From Hydractinia symbiolongicarpus (lineage: Eukaryota; Cnidaria; Hydrozoa; Anthoathecata; Hydractiniidae), in NCBI RefSeq assembly GCF_029227915.1, contig NC_079880.1, positions 10,195,501 through 10,259,500 of the forward strand: a stretch of DNA of 64,000 bases, given 5' to 3'. Of the stretch, positions 12,049 to 24,289 are shown one piece after another. The notes beneath the pieces were generated by a model. That model did not search any database. It saw only the letters and a program-made list of their open reading frames with translations, and was not told the DNA's origin. The position numbers were made by a program, and so were the translations under genes. Every line of letters begins with the position of its first letter. Positions within the stretch are counted from its first letter, which is position 1.

Positions 12049-15000
12049 CCACTTTGACTTGCTTTCCCAGGAATTCCCTAAAGAAAACAACAAATCAGAA
12101 AGCATGATTCTACATTCTACAAATAGATAACAAAAATCACAAAACTAAAATTTTAAAATATGATGTAACTTTTATTTCCCTTATAATGTTTGGTTATAAA
12201 AATAATTGTTTTGTTTTTAAAATTTTCAGAAATGTAAAAAATACATCCATCAAAGTTTCGAACATTTGTTAATTGGAGCATTTATTAATTTAAAAACTAG
12301 TTAATTCGAACATTAGTTTATTCGAACATTTATTCATTCGAACATTTGCTGATTCAAACATTTTTTTTAAACATTCGTTAATTCGAACATTTGTTCATTC
12401 AAACATTTGTTGATTAAAACATTTTTTCATTAACAAAAATATTGACAAAACTATTGGAAGACAAAATATTCGCGAAATATTTAGATTTTACTTTTGTGAA
12501 TTAAGAAAAATAATGAATGTGCAAGAGATAAACTTAGCGAATGATAGAGTATGAATATTTTACAGAAATTCTGAGATATCATTTCAAAGATAATCTTAAA
12601 TTTTTGCGAATTAAAAAATGTAAAATACTTTGTGATTAAAAACTTTCGTGATATGGCTTTCCAGATTTTTAAAACAAACTTTCGCGACGAGATCAGAAAT
12701 TTGCGAAATTCTAGAAGTTTGCACGCACAAAAAAGCTGCTCATAAAGTAGATCCTAACGCACCAGTTGTGGACGAGAAGCTTTTGGACAGCTAAAAGCGC
12801 TTCATATTTGACTTGCTCATCTTCATGCGTCATTCGTAACATCACCAACTCTTTACATCCCAAAGCATCGAAAGCACTGAAAATGAATAAAGCAAGGTTT
12901 TCGTAAGTGGAAGAGAACACTAACCAGACGGTACTCATAACAGAAAATTTAGAAAGCTGCCGGGTTCCCAATTTTCATTACATGTTTTATTCGTCACGTC
13001 TTAAAGATAAAGAAAACAAAATACTCAGTGTTACTCACTGAAGCAATTTTGAGGGCCTGTCACTGTTTTTTATGCCCTAAAATGCTTTTCAGTCTTGTCT
13101 CTAAGACTCTCTAAGACAATAAATATATTTTTTATATTTGTTTCAAAACCTTACTGGTTGGCAGTTAACATAACTGAAAACCGGAGTCTCTCCTTTCTTG
13201 TATAACAAAAACGTGCCAAAGGCTAACGTAACGTATCATAGATATAAGTGATGGCTTACGGTCTAGCTCGTGGATAATGTCTTATGAACTCTCCAAGATC
13301 GTGGCACGCTACAGCTTGTATTAATGGATCGGTACTGTACTCTAGTAGCTTCACTAACACTCTGAAAAAAAAAATATTAAAATACTTTAATTTAATATAA
13401 ATAATTGAATTTCCTTTTTTTTCATACGTTTTTCCATTAAACACAAAGCTGACACGAAAGTTAATGCGGAATTTCTAAAGAACTACAACGACAGGTTTTT
13501 AAAACTCAAATGCACAAGTTGACACACTCTGTGTAATGTGTGGCGTGAGAAAAATGTGTAATAAATGTGCGAGAAACACTTACTTTAGTAATTCATAATT
13601 CTTCTCACAAATTTTAATTGCATTCTCTCTCTAAATGTAAAAATAGGCAATTTATTTTCCATACAAAGAAGTCAATAAGAAAATAAAATTTCTACAGAAA
13701 AGAATATTTTACCCAAAATTTTTCCTGTTTATGAACTGGACTCCATTCAAGTCGACCAGATTTCACTTCTGCCACATACTCATCCCAAGTACTAAAACAA
13801 AAATAAAATTTTGCGAATTTCGCGATTTGGCCCTTCATTCGCTAAATTTAATTTCCGCCAAAAAAACCATTTGTTAACCACGTATTTGATCCTTTTAGAA
13901 TGCAGAAGAATGATCATTGTAACGTTTTCGAAAAAATAAAGTTAGTATTTCTTCGAATTTTTGTGTTATACCCACGAGTTTGATTAAACAAAGTCATGTC
14001 GTTAATAAAATATTAATTGTTGAATTTTCACTCTCCCTGTCCAAAAAAGGAACAAAAAAAGGAATCAGCTTTGTTTATTCGCGAAATTAAATTCCCGCGA
14101 AATGCATAATCTTTCTTGATTCGCAAAATTTAATTCCCGCAAAAGCAAGAAAATTTTGCAAAAGGCTTGACTCGCAAAAATTTCTTCTCGCGATATTTTC
14201 TTCAAATAAAGTACTTGACGATATAGAAAATAACTTAAAAATTTAATTCAAAACACAGAAGCATTTATCACCAACTTTTCTGGTCATCTACGTTAAGTTA
14301 TACGTATTTTTATTTTTAGTTAATTTTTTTACAACTGTCTTTAAATTACAGCTGTCATCATAACTTATGTGTGAAGTCAAGAATCATTTTCGGTGTTACT
14401 TTGAAAAAAAAATGTAACCTTAGATCTTGCACACTATCTTGTAACTTTTCAGAAACGTATTCAATATCATCTTTGATATCTTCATCAGTCCAAGTTTTGC
14501 TACTTAACACATTCAAGACCTAAATGAAATTTTGTTCAATTGATTTGTGCACACAACTGCTTGTTCTAATGAAAAAAATATGAAATAAAGCATGTCTTAT
14601 GAAAGGCTTGTAATTAGTAGGAAAAGATAGCCATCGAGGGAAAGGCAAACTAAGGCAAACCTTTGTTTTTAAAGTTTAAACCATTCCACGTTTTTTAAAT
14701 TCTGGTTAGGAATAATTTGTTTATTTTTTACACTAAAAATTCTGAAGACGTTAATTCAAATTGACAACTCATATCTCTTTTAAACAAGTCAGTATTTCAA
14801 ACAGTGCTTTCTAAATCAATAACCTACAAATTAGTGCCAATCTGAAGGTGTTTCTACAAAGAAATCATCTGGCATCTCAGTTTGCATCTCTTCTAACAAG
14901 CTCAACAATACTTAAAACATTTTCTAATACTTACAGGAACTAGTTTGCTTTGGATGAGTGAAACACAAGCTGTCTTGCAGTTCTCTGGCTTTTCCAATAA

Positions 15001-18000
15001 ATTCTATAAAAAAATTATTATGATTTTAATATATAAAAAATCTATGAACAGAAAGATCTAAAAGTGACATTTTGTATGCCTTTCTTTACAAATTTGATTT
15101 GTCGTTAAAAAAATGCAAATAAATAACAGTCCATTCCATGCCAACTAAACCCTCACGTTGAAACAAGATATTTAATTCACATTGGAAATAACTTTTCATT
15201 AAATTTTTATTATAATTGCAGTTCTTCTATTTCCTTTGGAAATATTTTCTAAGTGCTAGATTCCAAAGTAATCATTTGCGGTAACACACAGAATTCATTG
15301 TAATAAACCAACCGCAAAATAACTTTACCTTAAACGTATGGATAATAATACGTGTCACTTTTTCTTTTTGTGAATTTCGCAAGATATCAGCCAATATTGG
15401 AATAACATTGTTTCTACAAAACAAACAGAAATACAATGTATTTAGCATGTACTAACAGCATGAATGACCCTAATAATCAATGCACACTTACTCGCCAACC
15501 TTTGCAGCAATTTCTGGTTGAAAGGACAACATCCAGATGCAGAAGATAAGTTGATATTGAAGCTGAAAGCCAAGATTGCTTAGTAGAACTGAAACGATGC
15601 TAAATAAAGTTTGAGATGATCTTACAATCAAGAGCTATTTTTTAGCTAGTAGGTGAAGAACCTCACCGTAGAATTGGTTCGTGAGAATTAAATTGTTGAC
15701 ACAGAAAAAAAATTTTTTACACTTTTTACCCTTCCATTTATTTTCCTAAAAATCTTTAATATTATTAAAGCAATAACGCCGAAACTTTACAGTAAACAAA
15801 CTATAAAGCAGACAATTGTTTTGGTCCTACGTAACGATTTCGGTTAATATTGACCTTCATAAAGTGGACACAAGACAATTTTTAAAAAATTTCTCACAAC
15901 TTTGAAGCTTTTTTTCCAATTAAAGGCATCTCTTTACTACTCAAGCAGTTAATCCCTCACACAGATATCTGTTTTACCGATTACATTACATTCTAGATCA
16001 ACCCACTTTAAAGCAGAACCTTTCTAAAGCCGGTAAAAATGTTTTTCACACAAAATATACCTGTTAATTCCATCAGCTTTGACAAAAGGCATTCTGTAAT
16101 CGTCGATACGCATCAACAATTGAATACATTTTGCCACACTCTGAAGATACTCATTGCCCTGAAATAAATCGTTGTGTTTACAAATGTTACATTTAATCTA
16201 CCAACACCACAAGATCTGTAAATATGACTTACTGGAGAACATAATTGAACTTTTAACCAATTCAGGAAATAAATTAAATCAGAATCTGGACAACGATAGC
16301 GACTCAAGGTAGCCAATTTAGTGATCAGGCGGCTCGCCATATGCATAACAATAGAATCGTCTCGGTTTAAAAGTGTTACAAGAATAGGCCAGATGTTCAA
16401 GTCATTTTTTAAAGCAACATCATGTACTTGTTTTACTCTGTCTTTGGATTTTGCGAGAATATCATCTAGCATAACTAATGAGTATTGTATCACATGTTCT
16501 TTTGCAACATGTCCAATCAGTGACAAGAGTGTCATTATACACTATAAAAATAACACATTCATGTTCTATAAAAGGAAATCTAGTTAGCAAAATAATGCAT
16601 AGAACAAAATCTGACAATCAAGAAATCAAGAGACAACAAAATCAGAAAAATGTTATGACAGATTTATCGTGTCAATATTACCATACCTTTCTGTTTTCTT
16701 TTGTTAAAAAGTGAAAGCATGGTTATTTTTGTTTTGTTTTCTAGTTTAATTATACATAATATACCTTTTCTGGATTATCTTCAAATAGTTTTTTTTTCGC
16801 CTCTTCGGGTTGACGGTCATAATGACTGACAAATTGATAGTCAGCTTGTGAGATCATTTGACCTTGATGGTAGGATTCCCAATTAATGTGGTACGATCGG
16901 ATCTCCATCAGTTTGCCTTCCAACCGACTCAACAATACACCTAAATAAGAAAATTTTAGTCAAACATAATTAGGCACAGCAACAAATAAGATATAATAAT
17001 TACATTAAGTGTTTGCATTGCACAATAACTTAAAAACACCTTTTCCAAAGCTCTTGCAATATGATATGATTTGAAAAAAATACAGCACTGTATTTAAAGC
17101 ATAAAATATAATTAGTCTGTATGTGGTCTAACATTTTAAAGTTTGCAATTTACTATTAGGGAATCTAAAACGCAGTTGCTGCATGATAATTTTTCAGAAA
17201 AGCCTTTAAATTTTCTTCATATACATAAACAACAGGAACTTGTCCTAAAAATGCAGCGATTTTATTTCAAGCAAATAAATAAGAGTGGAATTATTACTGA
17301 ACTTTTATTTACCAAAAATAATAAAATAATAAAAGTAATATAAGTAATATATATATATATAAATAAATACAGAAAAATAAGTATATATATAAATTTAATA
17401 GGTTTGGCAGTATACATGCTCAATGCTAATATTAATTACTTTGTGATTACTTGTCTAATAAACAAGCTTTTGATTTTTAATATCAAATTTTTCATTTTAA
17501 TATCCAAAACTTCAGACAATAGTTTATTTTTACACAAAAAGAAAAAAATTGCTTTCACATACATAATCATTGTATTTAGCATTGTAGCACCCACTCTTGC
17601 AGAGCTTTTGTAGTTTTGTAACAGAAAAATGATGTAATAGGGGTACAGAAAATACACAGTGTAAGAATTTTTAAAATGTCCCACATAATAATGTATTTTT
17701 TTACAGAATTCTGCAAAGAGTTTTTAATTTACTTGATATGCGAAAGATAAATTTTAGATAACATCAAAAACAACAAAGAAAGTATAATGTCAAAAAAGTA
17801 AATAAAAATAAAGAGAAAAATAAAATTAATTGAAGATAATTTTTATTAGAAATACCATAGCAAAAATTGCAATGGGTACTATCACTATTTTTTGAGAGGA
17901 GTGCTTGTAAAATAACTAAAAAAAAGAATGAGTGCTTATCCAAAAAAGTCTTTCATTTTAACGGAGTGCGTAATGAAACATTTATATAAATAATCATTTC

Positions 18001-18138
18001 GAAATAAAACGCATCCAATATTTTAAGTTTGATGTAAAACTAGTCACCTGTGATTAACAAAATAATCTTACCATTTTGAGCATCATCTTGTGAAAATGCC
18101 AGGTCATCTCTGTAGACAGTGTAATCCTTACCAGCCAT
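12044..18138 (-). CDS. ATP6V1H: V-type proton ATPase subunit H
   Basis: Subunit H is the regulatory V1 subunit that bridges V1 and Vo and is needed for ATP-driven proton pumping at endomembranes. Thirteen exons, all phases matching, 5' to 3': 18138-18072, 16940-16765, 16541-16233, 16158-16061, 15599-15492, 15413-15329, 15003-14935, 14519-14419, 13791-13713, 13630-13584, 13361-13260, 12876-12763, 12077-12044; 462 aa against about 480 in mammals. Family signatures seen: [13 protein letters not shown] near the N-terminus, [15 protein letters not shown] mid-protein, [19 protein letters not shown] before the C-terminal domain, [12 protein letters not shown], and [18 protein letters not shown] at the end. 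The chain is alpha-helical HEAT/armadillo-like throughout. The stop codon lies inside an AATAAA. The start [12 protein letters not shown] is the first ATG of the exon. No frameshift is seen, so the gene looks functional. Confidence 0.97.
12225..12430. repeat. Degenerate ~17-bp tandem repeat in the last ATP6V1H intron
   Basis: About ten loose copies of a unit like ATTCGAACATTTGTT occur between the final two coding exons, some with TTCAAACA. They lie inside intron 12 (12078-12762). Confidence 0.65.
13795..14215. repeat. CGCGAAA-type dispersed element in an ATP6V1H intron
   Basis: Intron 8 carries repeated words such as TTCGCGAAATTAAATTCCCG, CGCAAAATTTAATTCCCGC and TTTGCGAATTTCGCGATT in both orientations. 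Similar text is found in the 8.3-12.7 kb region, at 58650-58800 and at 63340-63520. It looks like an old, abundant, palindrome-rich non-autonomous element. Confidence 0.6.
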
Positions 18139-18543
18139 ACTTGTTATTTAAAAATTAATAAGAAAAAAATTAAAAAGACATGATAAACTCAAAAAATATG
18201 ACATTTGAGAGTAATACACTAGATACTTAAGGAACATGTTAAATGTCAATTTCAAATAAGAAAAAAATATAAAAATAAAAAATTCAAATAAAAATAATCA
18301 ATAATGACAATGATTCATAGCTAAAATACTCTAAAACATTGAAGTGTATATACTTGCACTTAACAGCACAAAAAGTGATTTTTCCAGCCTTTTTGTAACA
18401 AATTTGGGTTACATGATGCTGTTGTGATAATAAAATTTTCAAGTATCATGAATATCTTTATAAAAATATATTGCAATCTCGATGATTCAAGAGGAAAATT
18501 GTGGAGATGGCATATTGTGTGTGCTGTTGGATATTGAAAGGAG
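18139..18543. other. ATP6V1H: Probable ATP6V1H upstream region
   Basis: This is the AT-rich stretch between the ATP6V1H start codon and an inverted-repeat transposon. It should hold the 5' UTR and part of the promoter. I see no convincing TATA box or other core element. Confidence 0.35.
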
Positions 18544-19027
18544 ACGAGGGTGCCGATAAGCCGCATACGCCGTAAAAAGTGCAGGCGTTTTCAGGCGAGT
18601 TTGGCGTTTTAAAAAAGATTCAGGTATTTGCCCGAAAAAACCTGCATAGTCCCGAACAATGCCTGAAAAAAAAAGATTCACCATAAATGACTCTCAAATA
18701 ATTATTTAAAAAAGTATAAAAATTAAAATGAACTAACTATATGGTAGCTAAGTTCTTAAAAGAACGCTTTTCTATGGTTTTTGATAAGATTTACTTGATA
18801 AATAACTTATATAAACTTTATTACCTTCTTTCTCTTCAAGCGCGTTCTTTCAACTGTCGTCCGCCATGTTTATGTTACAAGGTGTTGCATTTCGGGAATG
18901 TTCAGGGTGAGTTCGGGCGTGTTCGGGAAAGTGTGGGCGGTTTCGGCGGACAACCCTCAATTTAATTCGAAAAAGTCGCCCGAACTCGCCCTTATATAGC
19001 GGGTGTTTGTGGCTTATCGGCACCCTC
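18544..19027. mobile_element. Inverted-repeat transposon with 10-bp target duplication
   Basis: Terminal inverted repeats GAGGGTGCCGATAAGCC (left, 18546-18562; right, as the complement, ending at 19027) flank about 484 bp. The 10-mer TTGAAAGGAG occurs directly outside both ends (18534-18543 and 19028-19037). The interior is GC-richer than its surroundings, with words like GTTCGGGCGTGTTCGGG and their complements, and has no transposase frame. A 9-10 bp duplication fits a Mutator-like (MuDR) non-autonomous element. It lies about 400 bp upstream of the ATP6V1H start codon. Confidence 0.8.
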
Positions 19028-19052
19028 TTGAAAGGAGTTGTCAGATGGAGGA

Positions 19053-19085
<33 letters not shown>
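19053..19085. repeat. (AG)n microsatellite
   Basis: A pure AG run of about 30 bp directly follows the transposon's right-hand target duplication. Confidence 0.9.
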
Positions 19086-19089
<4 letters not shown>

Positions 19090-22000
19090 TACCTCTCCAA
19101 GACACATAGCTACACTATTTATTTATAAAAGGGCCCTAAGTTTCTAGAGTGTTTTAATCTCTTAAATTTCTGCCAAGTGGACAACAACCTTGTTTCGTGG
19201 GGATTTTGAACCAACAACAATTTCAGGTATGTGGAGTGGGTAGATTTTGAGCGCTCTCGCTGTAGCTATGATGTATCTACCGCCATCTCCAAAGGTTTGA
19301 ACAACGGGATAATTGAATATGGTGAAATATAAAAAAAGTATTTTTCATAAATTGTAAAAAGAAAGTCTTCTTCCTAATTTACTTATTTGCAGATAGCTAG
19401 AGAATTTGGAGAACTGTCTGATGTATGACCCTCAGTAGTAGCCATCTTGATCTGCACGAAAACATAACACTGTCCCGCATGCTGTCCTGCAATATGACCT
19501 GCTTAATCTCAAGCTAGTTATGACCCAACCTCGCTCCCAGGGCTCAGGCCCTGATAGCAAGGATGAGTATGACCTTGTTCCCAGGACTATTTGTCTTTTA
19601 TATAAGATGGCCAGCAATGTTGTTCCCAGGACTTCCTTTTCATTTTTAGAGTACGTAGGTGGTGGAGAGTCATTTAACTGTATCTGGTGTTTTGGTTTTT
19701 GATAATAATTAAAAAATAGTTGTTTATTTGCTTTGAAAATGCATTTCGTGTTGTGGGTTTAAATTGCCTTCATTCTATAATTTATCAAGTTACTCTCTTT
19801 TGTTGTTAACTCAACTGAGAAGACCAAGTCTTCACAACTGTCCATAACACCTTGTCTTCTCACCTAAAAATTGTAGTCACATTTGTTAATCATAAGTTCT
19901 TTTCACTGAATGTCGAGTTTATATGCATGGGTGCCCTTAACCTTATATTATAACAGATAAAAAACTAAAAAGCTCTGGAAACGAGGTTGTGCGGGAGCCT
20001 ATACTGTACTACGGACTATATTTTATTTTTTCGTGTAGATCAAAAAACTCAATACTCTTTAAACTGATAAGGAATGCTGTTGAACCAATATGCAAGACGG
20101 AAAGATTTACAGGAAAAGAAAAAGAATTGGTGGGACGAGGTTCGCATTTGAACGATTTTTTAGTTTGAATCATTTTGTTTAGTTCTGGATTGAAACATTC
20201 TGTTGTGCTTTTTTTAAACCTGACGACTGCTATCCCGAAGATTTACACGCACTTTTTCTTTACCTATTAATCTGCTCAACATTTTGAAATAAGATCGATC
20301 TTGTTGTAGCAATTGAAGGTTAACGCTTTCCAGAGACGTTAAAATGTTAAAAACAGAGTTAGGAATACCTTCTTACCTATTGGAGTGTGACCACGAATGT
20401 CATTTTACGTGCAGGTCAACCTGATATTTTTTATATTAAGATGGTTCATCTCCATATCAAAAAACGCTGCAGGCCCTGGGATCGAGGTTGACGTGCGGGT
20501 GTAGACTCTAACTTCACTGTTCAAGTTTCCGTTTATGCAACGTGACGTATAATTTACTGGCTTCTACATTTCTAATAGTAAAATTGATCCTTTTCCCGAG
20601 TAATTCAACGCGACTTTTTGTTGTCGACATCAGAAGCTGATTTGGTCTAACGATAACGAAGTACGCGATGTTAAAACATCATATGATTTCTTTTCATCCA
20701 TTTTTATCACCACTTAGAATAAAACAGTTAGAAGACGCGTTCAAACAAACCGAAGTGGTTATATTAGGTTACTCGAATCGAAATGATCAACAAGTTTCAA
20801 AACTCGTTTTCCTCAAATAAGGCATCGGTTATTATCTTGTACTTTAAAAACAATGTGACTGTATGTCAGAGATTACCGTATATTACAAAGTTTGTTGCTG
20901 TGACTGTATAATCTATACGTCGCTGGTACTTAATGAACGAATGAGTTTGATACAATACTTCCTTTTATTAAAGCCTGTTCAACCAGAGTTGCGATGAGAG
21001 CAAAGAAACCTTTATACATGGACAAGGGTATCGTAGCACAAAAAGTCAAAAAGAAGTTAAAAGTTGTGACAATGGAAAGAAGAAGCAAGCCCTGGAAATA
21101 AGTTTGATTGTGATATCTGATATCTTACACAGATTTTCAACCCAATAGCTTTTCTAGACTGGCTACGGATAAGTTTGCTTGTTATCAGTAAAATCACGCT
21201 ACATGCAGCAAGAAGAATTATCATAATTTTGTTAGATGTGGTCTTCAGAAGTTTATCAGTGGAAATTCACTTCTTACTTCATTGTGTGATTAATTTGGAC
21301 GAAAGACAAATTAAAGGAGCTACGGAACGGCTGTTTGTTTTCGACTTTAGTGACTTACACGAAATTCGAGCTGATGGCGGCGAAAAATAAACTTGCTATA
21401 TTTTCGGCATGTATGTAAGTGTGAGGATTTTATTTGTATGATGTTGGCGAGTAGACATTATGAATCATGTTTTGTATATAAATAATGCTTTAACGAGCAA
21501 CCTCGTCGCCAAGGGCTTTTGCCTTTTTCACATCGAGGCCGACGTTTTGTCAAGGAAACGCTAGTAGTAGGTTTAACATGGACAACAAACCCTGAGGACG
21601 AGGAAGTTTAACCATGGAAAAAAATGTGAGGTAAATGCGGGAAAGTAAGATAAGCGCAAAAATAAAAATACGAAAAAAGTAAAATTTTAAAAGAGAGAGA
21701 AAAAAACGTCGTCACGAAAATGCATAAAAAGATTCTACTTTCATTTGTAAAGGGATGACATCATCTCCACATCGCGTAACACTTAAATATTGGTATCATC
21801 ATATCATAATATTTCTAACTCATCCTTTGTTGTAAGAGTGCTAATTCAGTGTTTGTTGAGACTTTAATCTCAAGTTTCATTCTTGTGTGTTAAGGTGAAA
21901 ATATTCCTCTAGAAAAGACTTTTATATTATTTTTTTCTTAAACATTATTAATTTCGATTCTAATCTTAACTAATGGGATTAGAATTTTTATATACCTGGA

Positions 22001-22956
22001 GGCAGAATAATATAATTAACGGTCTACTTGGTTCGGCGCTAAGTTGAGGATTGTACTTAATGGTCAATTTGCCTAAAAGAACCATGTTTTCGATGACTGA
22101 TAACCGTGTGGCCACATGCAAACACAAAGTTACGTAATATATATATAAGAAACAGTCCCCGAATCAAGCTTGAATCAATTAGATGTCGAATTAAAGAAAT
22201 CACTCTGATCAGCGATGTATTTTATATGCCTGTTTACAAAAATTTGCCGTACTTAAGACAGACTTAAATTTTTAATTTAGTTAGTTATCATGGTTTCACA
22301 AAGGACTTCGGGTATTTTGGGCATTTCGTTTTTTCAATTCGATACTTCTATATATCAAAAAACGCTACAGGCCCCTGGATCGAGGTTGACCTAGTCCTGA
22401 TTTTAAACCAATTGTTTCGATTAATGTAAATAAACTTTGAGTGTAGAAATGAAAATACTTAGCATATATTTTAATTATGTCCACATTTAACACGCACACG
22501 CAAAAGGATTCCTTGCTAAACAACAAAACCTAAACATTGATTTCACGTATTTGGAGTACCAATTTTCTGCTCGAGAAAAATATTTTTGCTCGCTTAAGAT
22601 TCTGCTCCCTACATCTTTGTTCGCTAAAACTCTGCTTGAAATATTTTAGCTTGCTAACGTGTCTGTGCACAATATTTTTCTGCTCGCAAAATTTTTTTGT
22701 TCGCGAGAGTTTCTAATACTCAAATAGCATATTCACGTATAGTTGAAATGTGCCTGTTGTACAACACTGACTTTCATATTCGTGCCAAACGTAGGATAGA
22801 TTTGTTAGAGTTATACTTTAGCGTTTGAAGTTCAAATTCAGGTAGTTGATATACAAAAAAGAATGATTCAAACAGATAAAAAATATTTTGCCAGCTGCAG
22901 TATAATGACCTCGACGTCAGGATTTTAGTTTGTTAAACATTTAGACATTCTAATGA
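19086..22956. other. Spacer with fragments of CAACCTCG-type elements
   Basis: No gene is supported here. Element pieces include CCCAACCTCGCTCCCAGGG at 19523 with further TTCCCAGGACT words (to about 19640), GGAAACGAGGTTGTG near 19977, a near-identical pair with the core AAAAAACGCTGCAGGCCC then GGATCGAGGTTGAC at 20456-20496 and 22354-22394, and a foldback-like unit at 21485-21612 (AACCTCGTCGCCAAGGG then CCTGAGGACGAGG). The open frame at 21175-21390 runs into a TTAA-type element end. Confidence 0.5.
21310..21440. mobile_element. One end of a TTAA-flanked repeat family
   Basis: It starts TTAAAGGAGCTACGGAACGG, followed by GCTGTTTGTTTTCGACTTTA, GTGACTTACACGAAATTCGAG and CTGATGGCGGC. The same blocks in the same order, reverse complemented, form the right end of the element at 28876-29228, with similarity continuing through a TTGCTATATTTTCGGCATG block. 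Confidence 0.7.
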
Positions 22957-23236
22957 CTGGTAGCCTTATGGTAGAGTGGTCGCTTCCAGTGCAGAAGGTA
23001 TTGGGTTCAAACCCAGGTCGAGTCATGCCGGAGACTAAAAAAGTGTTAATCTTTCCTTTCTGCTTAGCGCTCAGCATGAGCATAGGATTGATATCTTAGG
23101 CTGTTGTGTAGTTGGGCGATTGCTGTGTTTGCACGACTTTCGTAGCTCAAATGAGAGTTTTAAATGCACCAGAGAACCCCCTTTGCAGAACCCTCGTTGA
23201 TAGCAGTACCAATAGGAACTGAAGAGGCTATCTTGG
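22957..23236 (+). mobile_element. tRNA-derived SINE, copy 1
   Basis: The head has a pol III A box (TGGTAGAGTGG, 22969-22979) and a B box (GGTTCAAACCC, 23004-23014) at tRNA-like spacing, followed by a non-tRNA body of about 210 bp ending near AGAGGCTATCTTGGGTAG. A second copy with the same head, body and tail lies inverted at 45763-46125. The head is not a foldable functional tRNA. Confidence 0.8.
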
Positions 23237-24289
23237 GTAGTTAATTTCAACAGAAAAAACAGCGGTGTGATAAAGTTGTATTCTTTCTACCATTTGTGAA
23301 TAACATTTTTTCTTGCAAGTTCATTTTTACGTCATATTTATATCACGCTAGATGAAAACGAAAAGTAGCATAGAGCTGCGATTGGAAGTTATAAGATAGT
23401 TTAGCAAGGTTCAAACAAGATTTGTTTGCAAATAAACACAACATAATTTGTCTTCTAATTATATTCCTTTATTGGAAAACATGTTTTTATTTTTCCGTTC
23501 TGTATAGAAACTTATGTTTAGTCTCGATTATTCAAAGATCCGATATGACGTCACGCTTTTTTATACAATTTGTTTCGGAAGAACTGTTACAATTTCTGTT
23601 ATATGCGAGGATTTGTCTTCAACATCGCTACAGAAATCTTATATATATTTAATTTTTTTTTAAAAATGAGCTACTTTACGACTTTTATTTAGTCTAAAAG
23701 AACATTTACTCTTTCTTGTTGCCATATTTTCTGTTACCATCTTTCCCTAACCTTCCAAAGATACTCGTATAAAACCTTGTCGGATGCTTTGCATTTTTTA
23801 TAATAGGGACGGTTCAAGTTTGAACAAAGCGGTAGAGACAGAGTCTCTTTAATTTCTTATAACAAAGTTTTACCACTTTTTCCAAATACATCAATTGATA
23901 ACCTGAGATTTTCGTAACCGCTTTGTTTCAGAGCTTTTATTCACACGAAACCGTTGCAGTATCGAAACGAACTCATGTCAGTTTTTGTTTTGAAACGGAA
24001 TCATCGGATAGTATGTATAGACGTCCTATTCAGTATGAAATTCAGTCTATACGCAACACGGTGTTAGGCGAGCACGCTTAGTAGATTTTAGCTTTTGTTT
24101 TAATCACGTTTTTAGTATAAGACTTTTAAAACAAAGAAAATCATGATTTTCGTTTTTCTTTTCGTTTGCCCACTTTTGCTCCATTTTTTTTTAAAGTTTT
24201 AAATCTCATGCTGCTTGTAAGCCAAAACTAATTCACGCATGCGCCGAGGACAAGAAAAATCATCTAGTTTTTACTTCATTTGTATTGAT
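23237..24289. other. Spacer, nothing recognised
   Basis: AT-rich DNA downstream of the receptor gene at 24290. Short open frames, such as 23422-23652, lack motifs. Confidence 0.4.

Noticed and set aside
22957..23030. A tRNA gene
   Set aside because: A and B boxes are present but the acceptor and anticodon stems do not pair, and the sequence continues into a shared SINE body.
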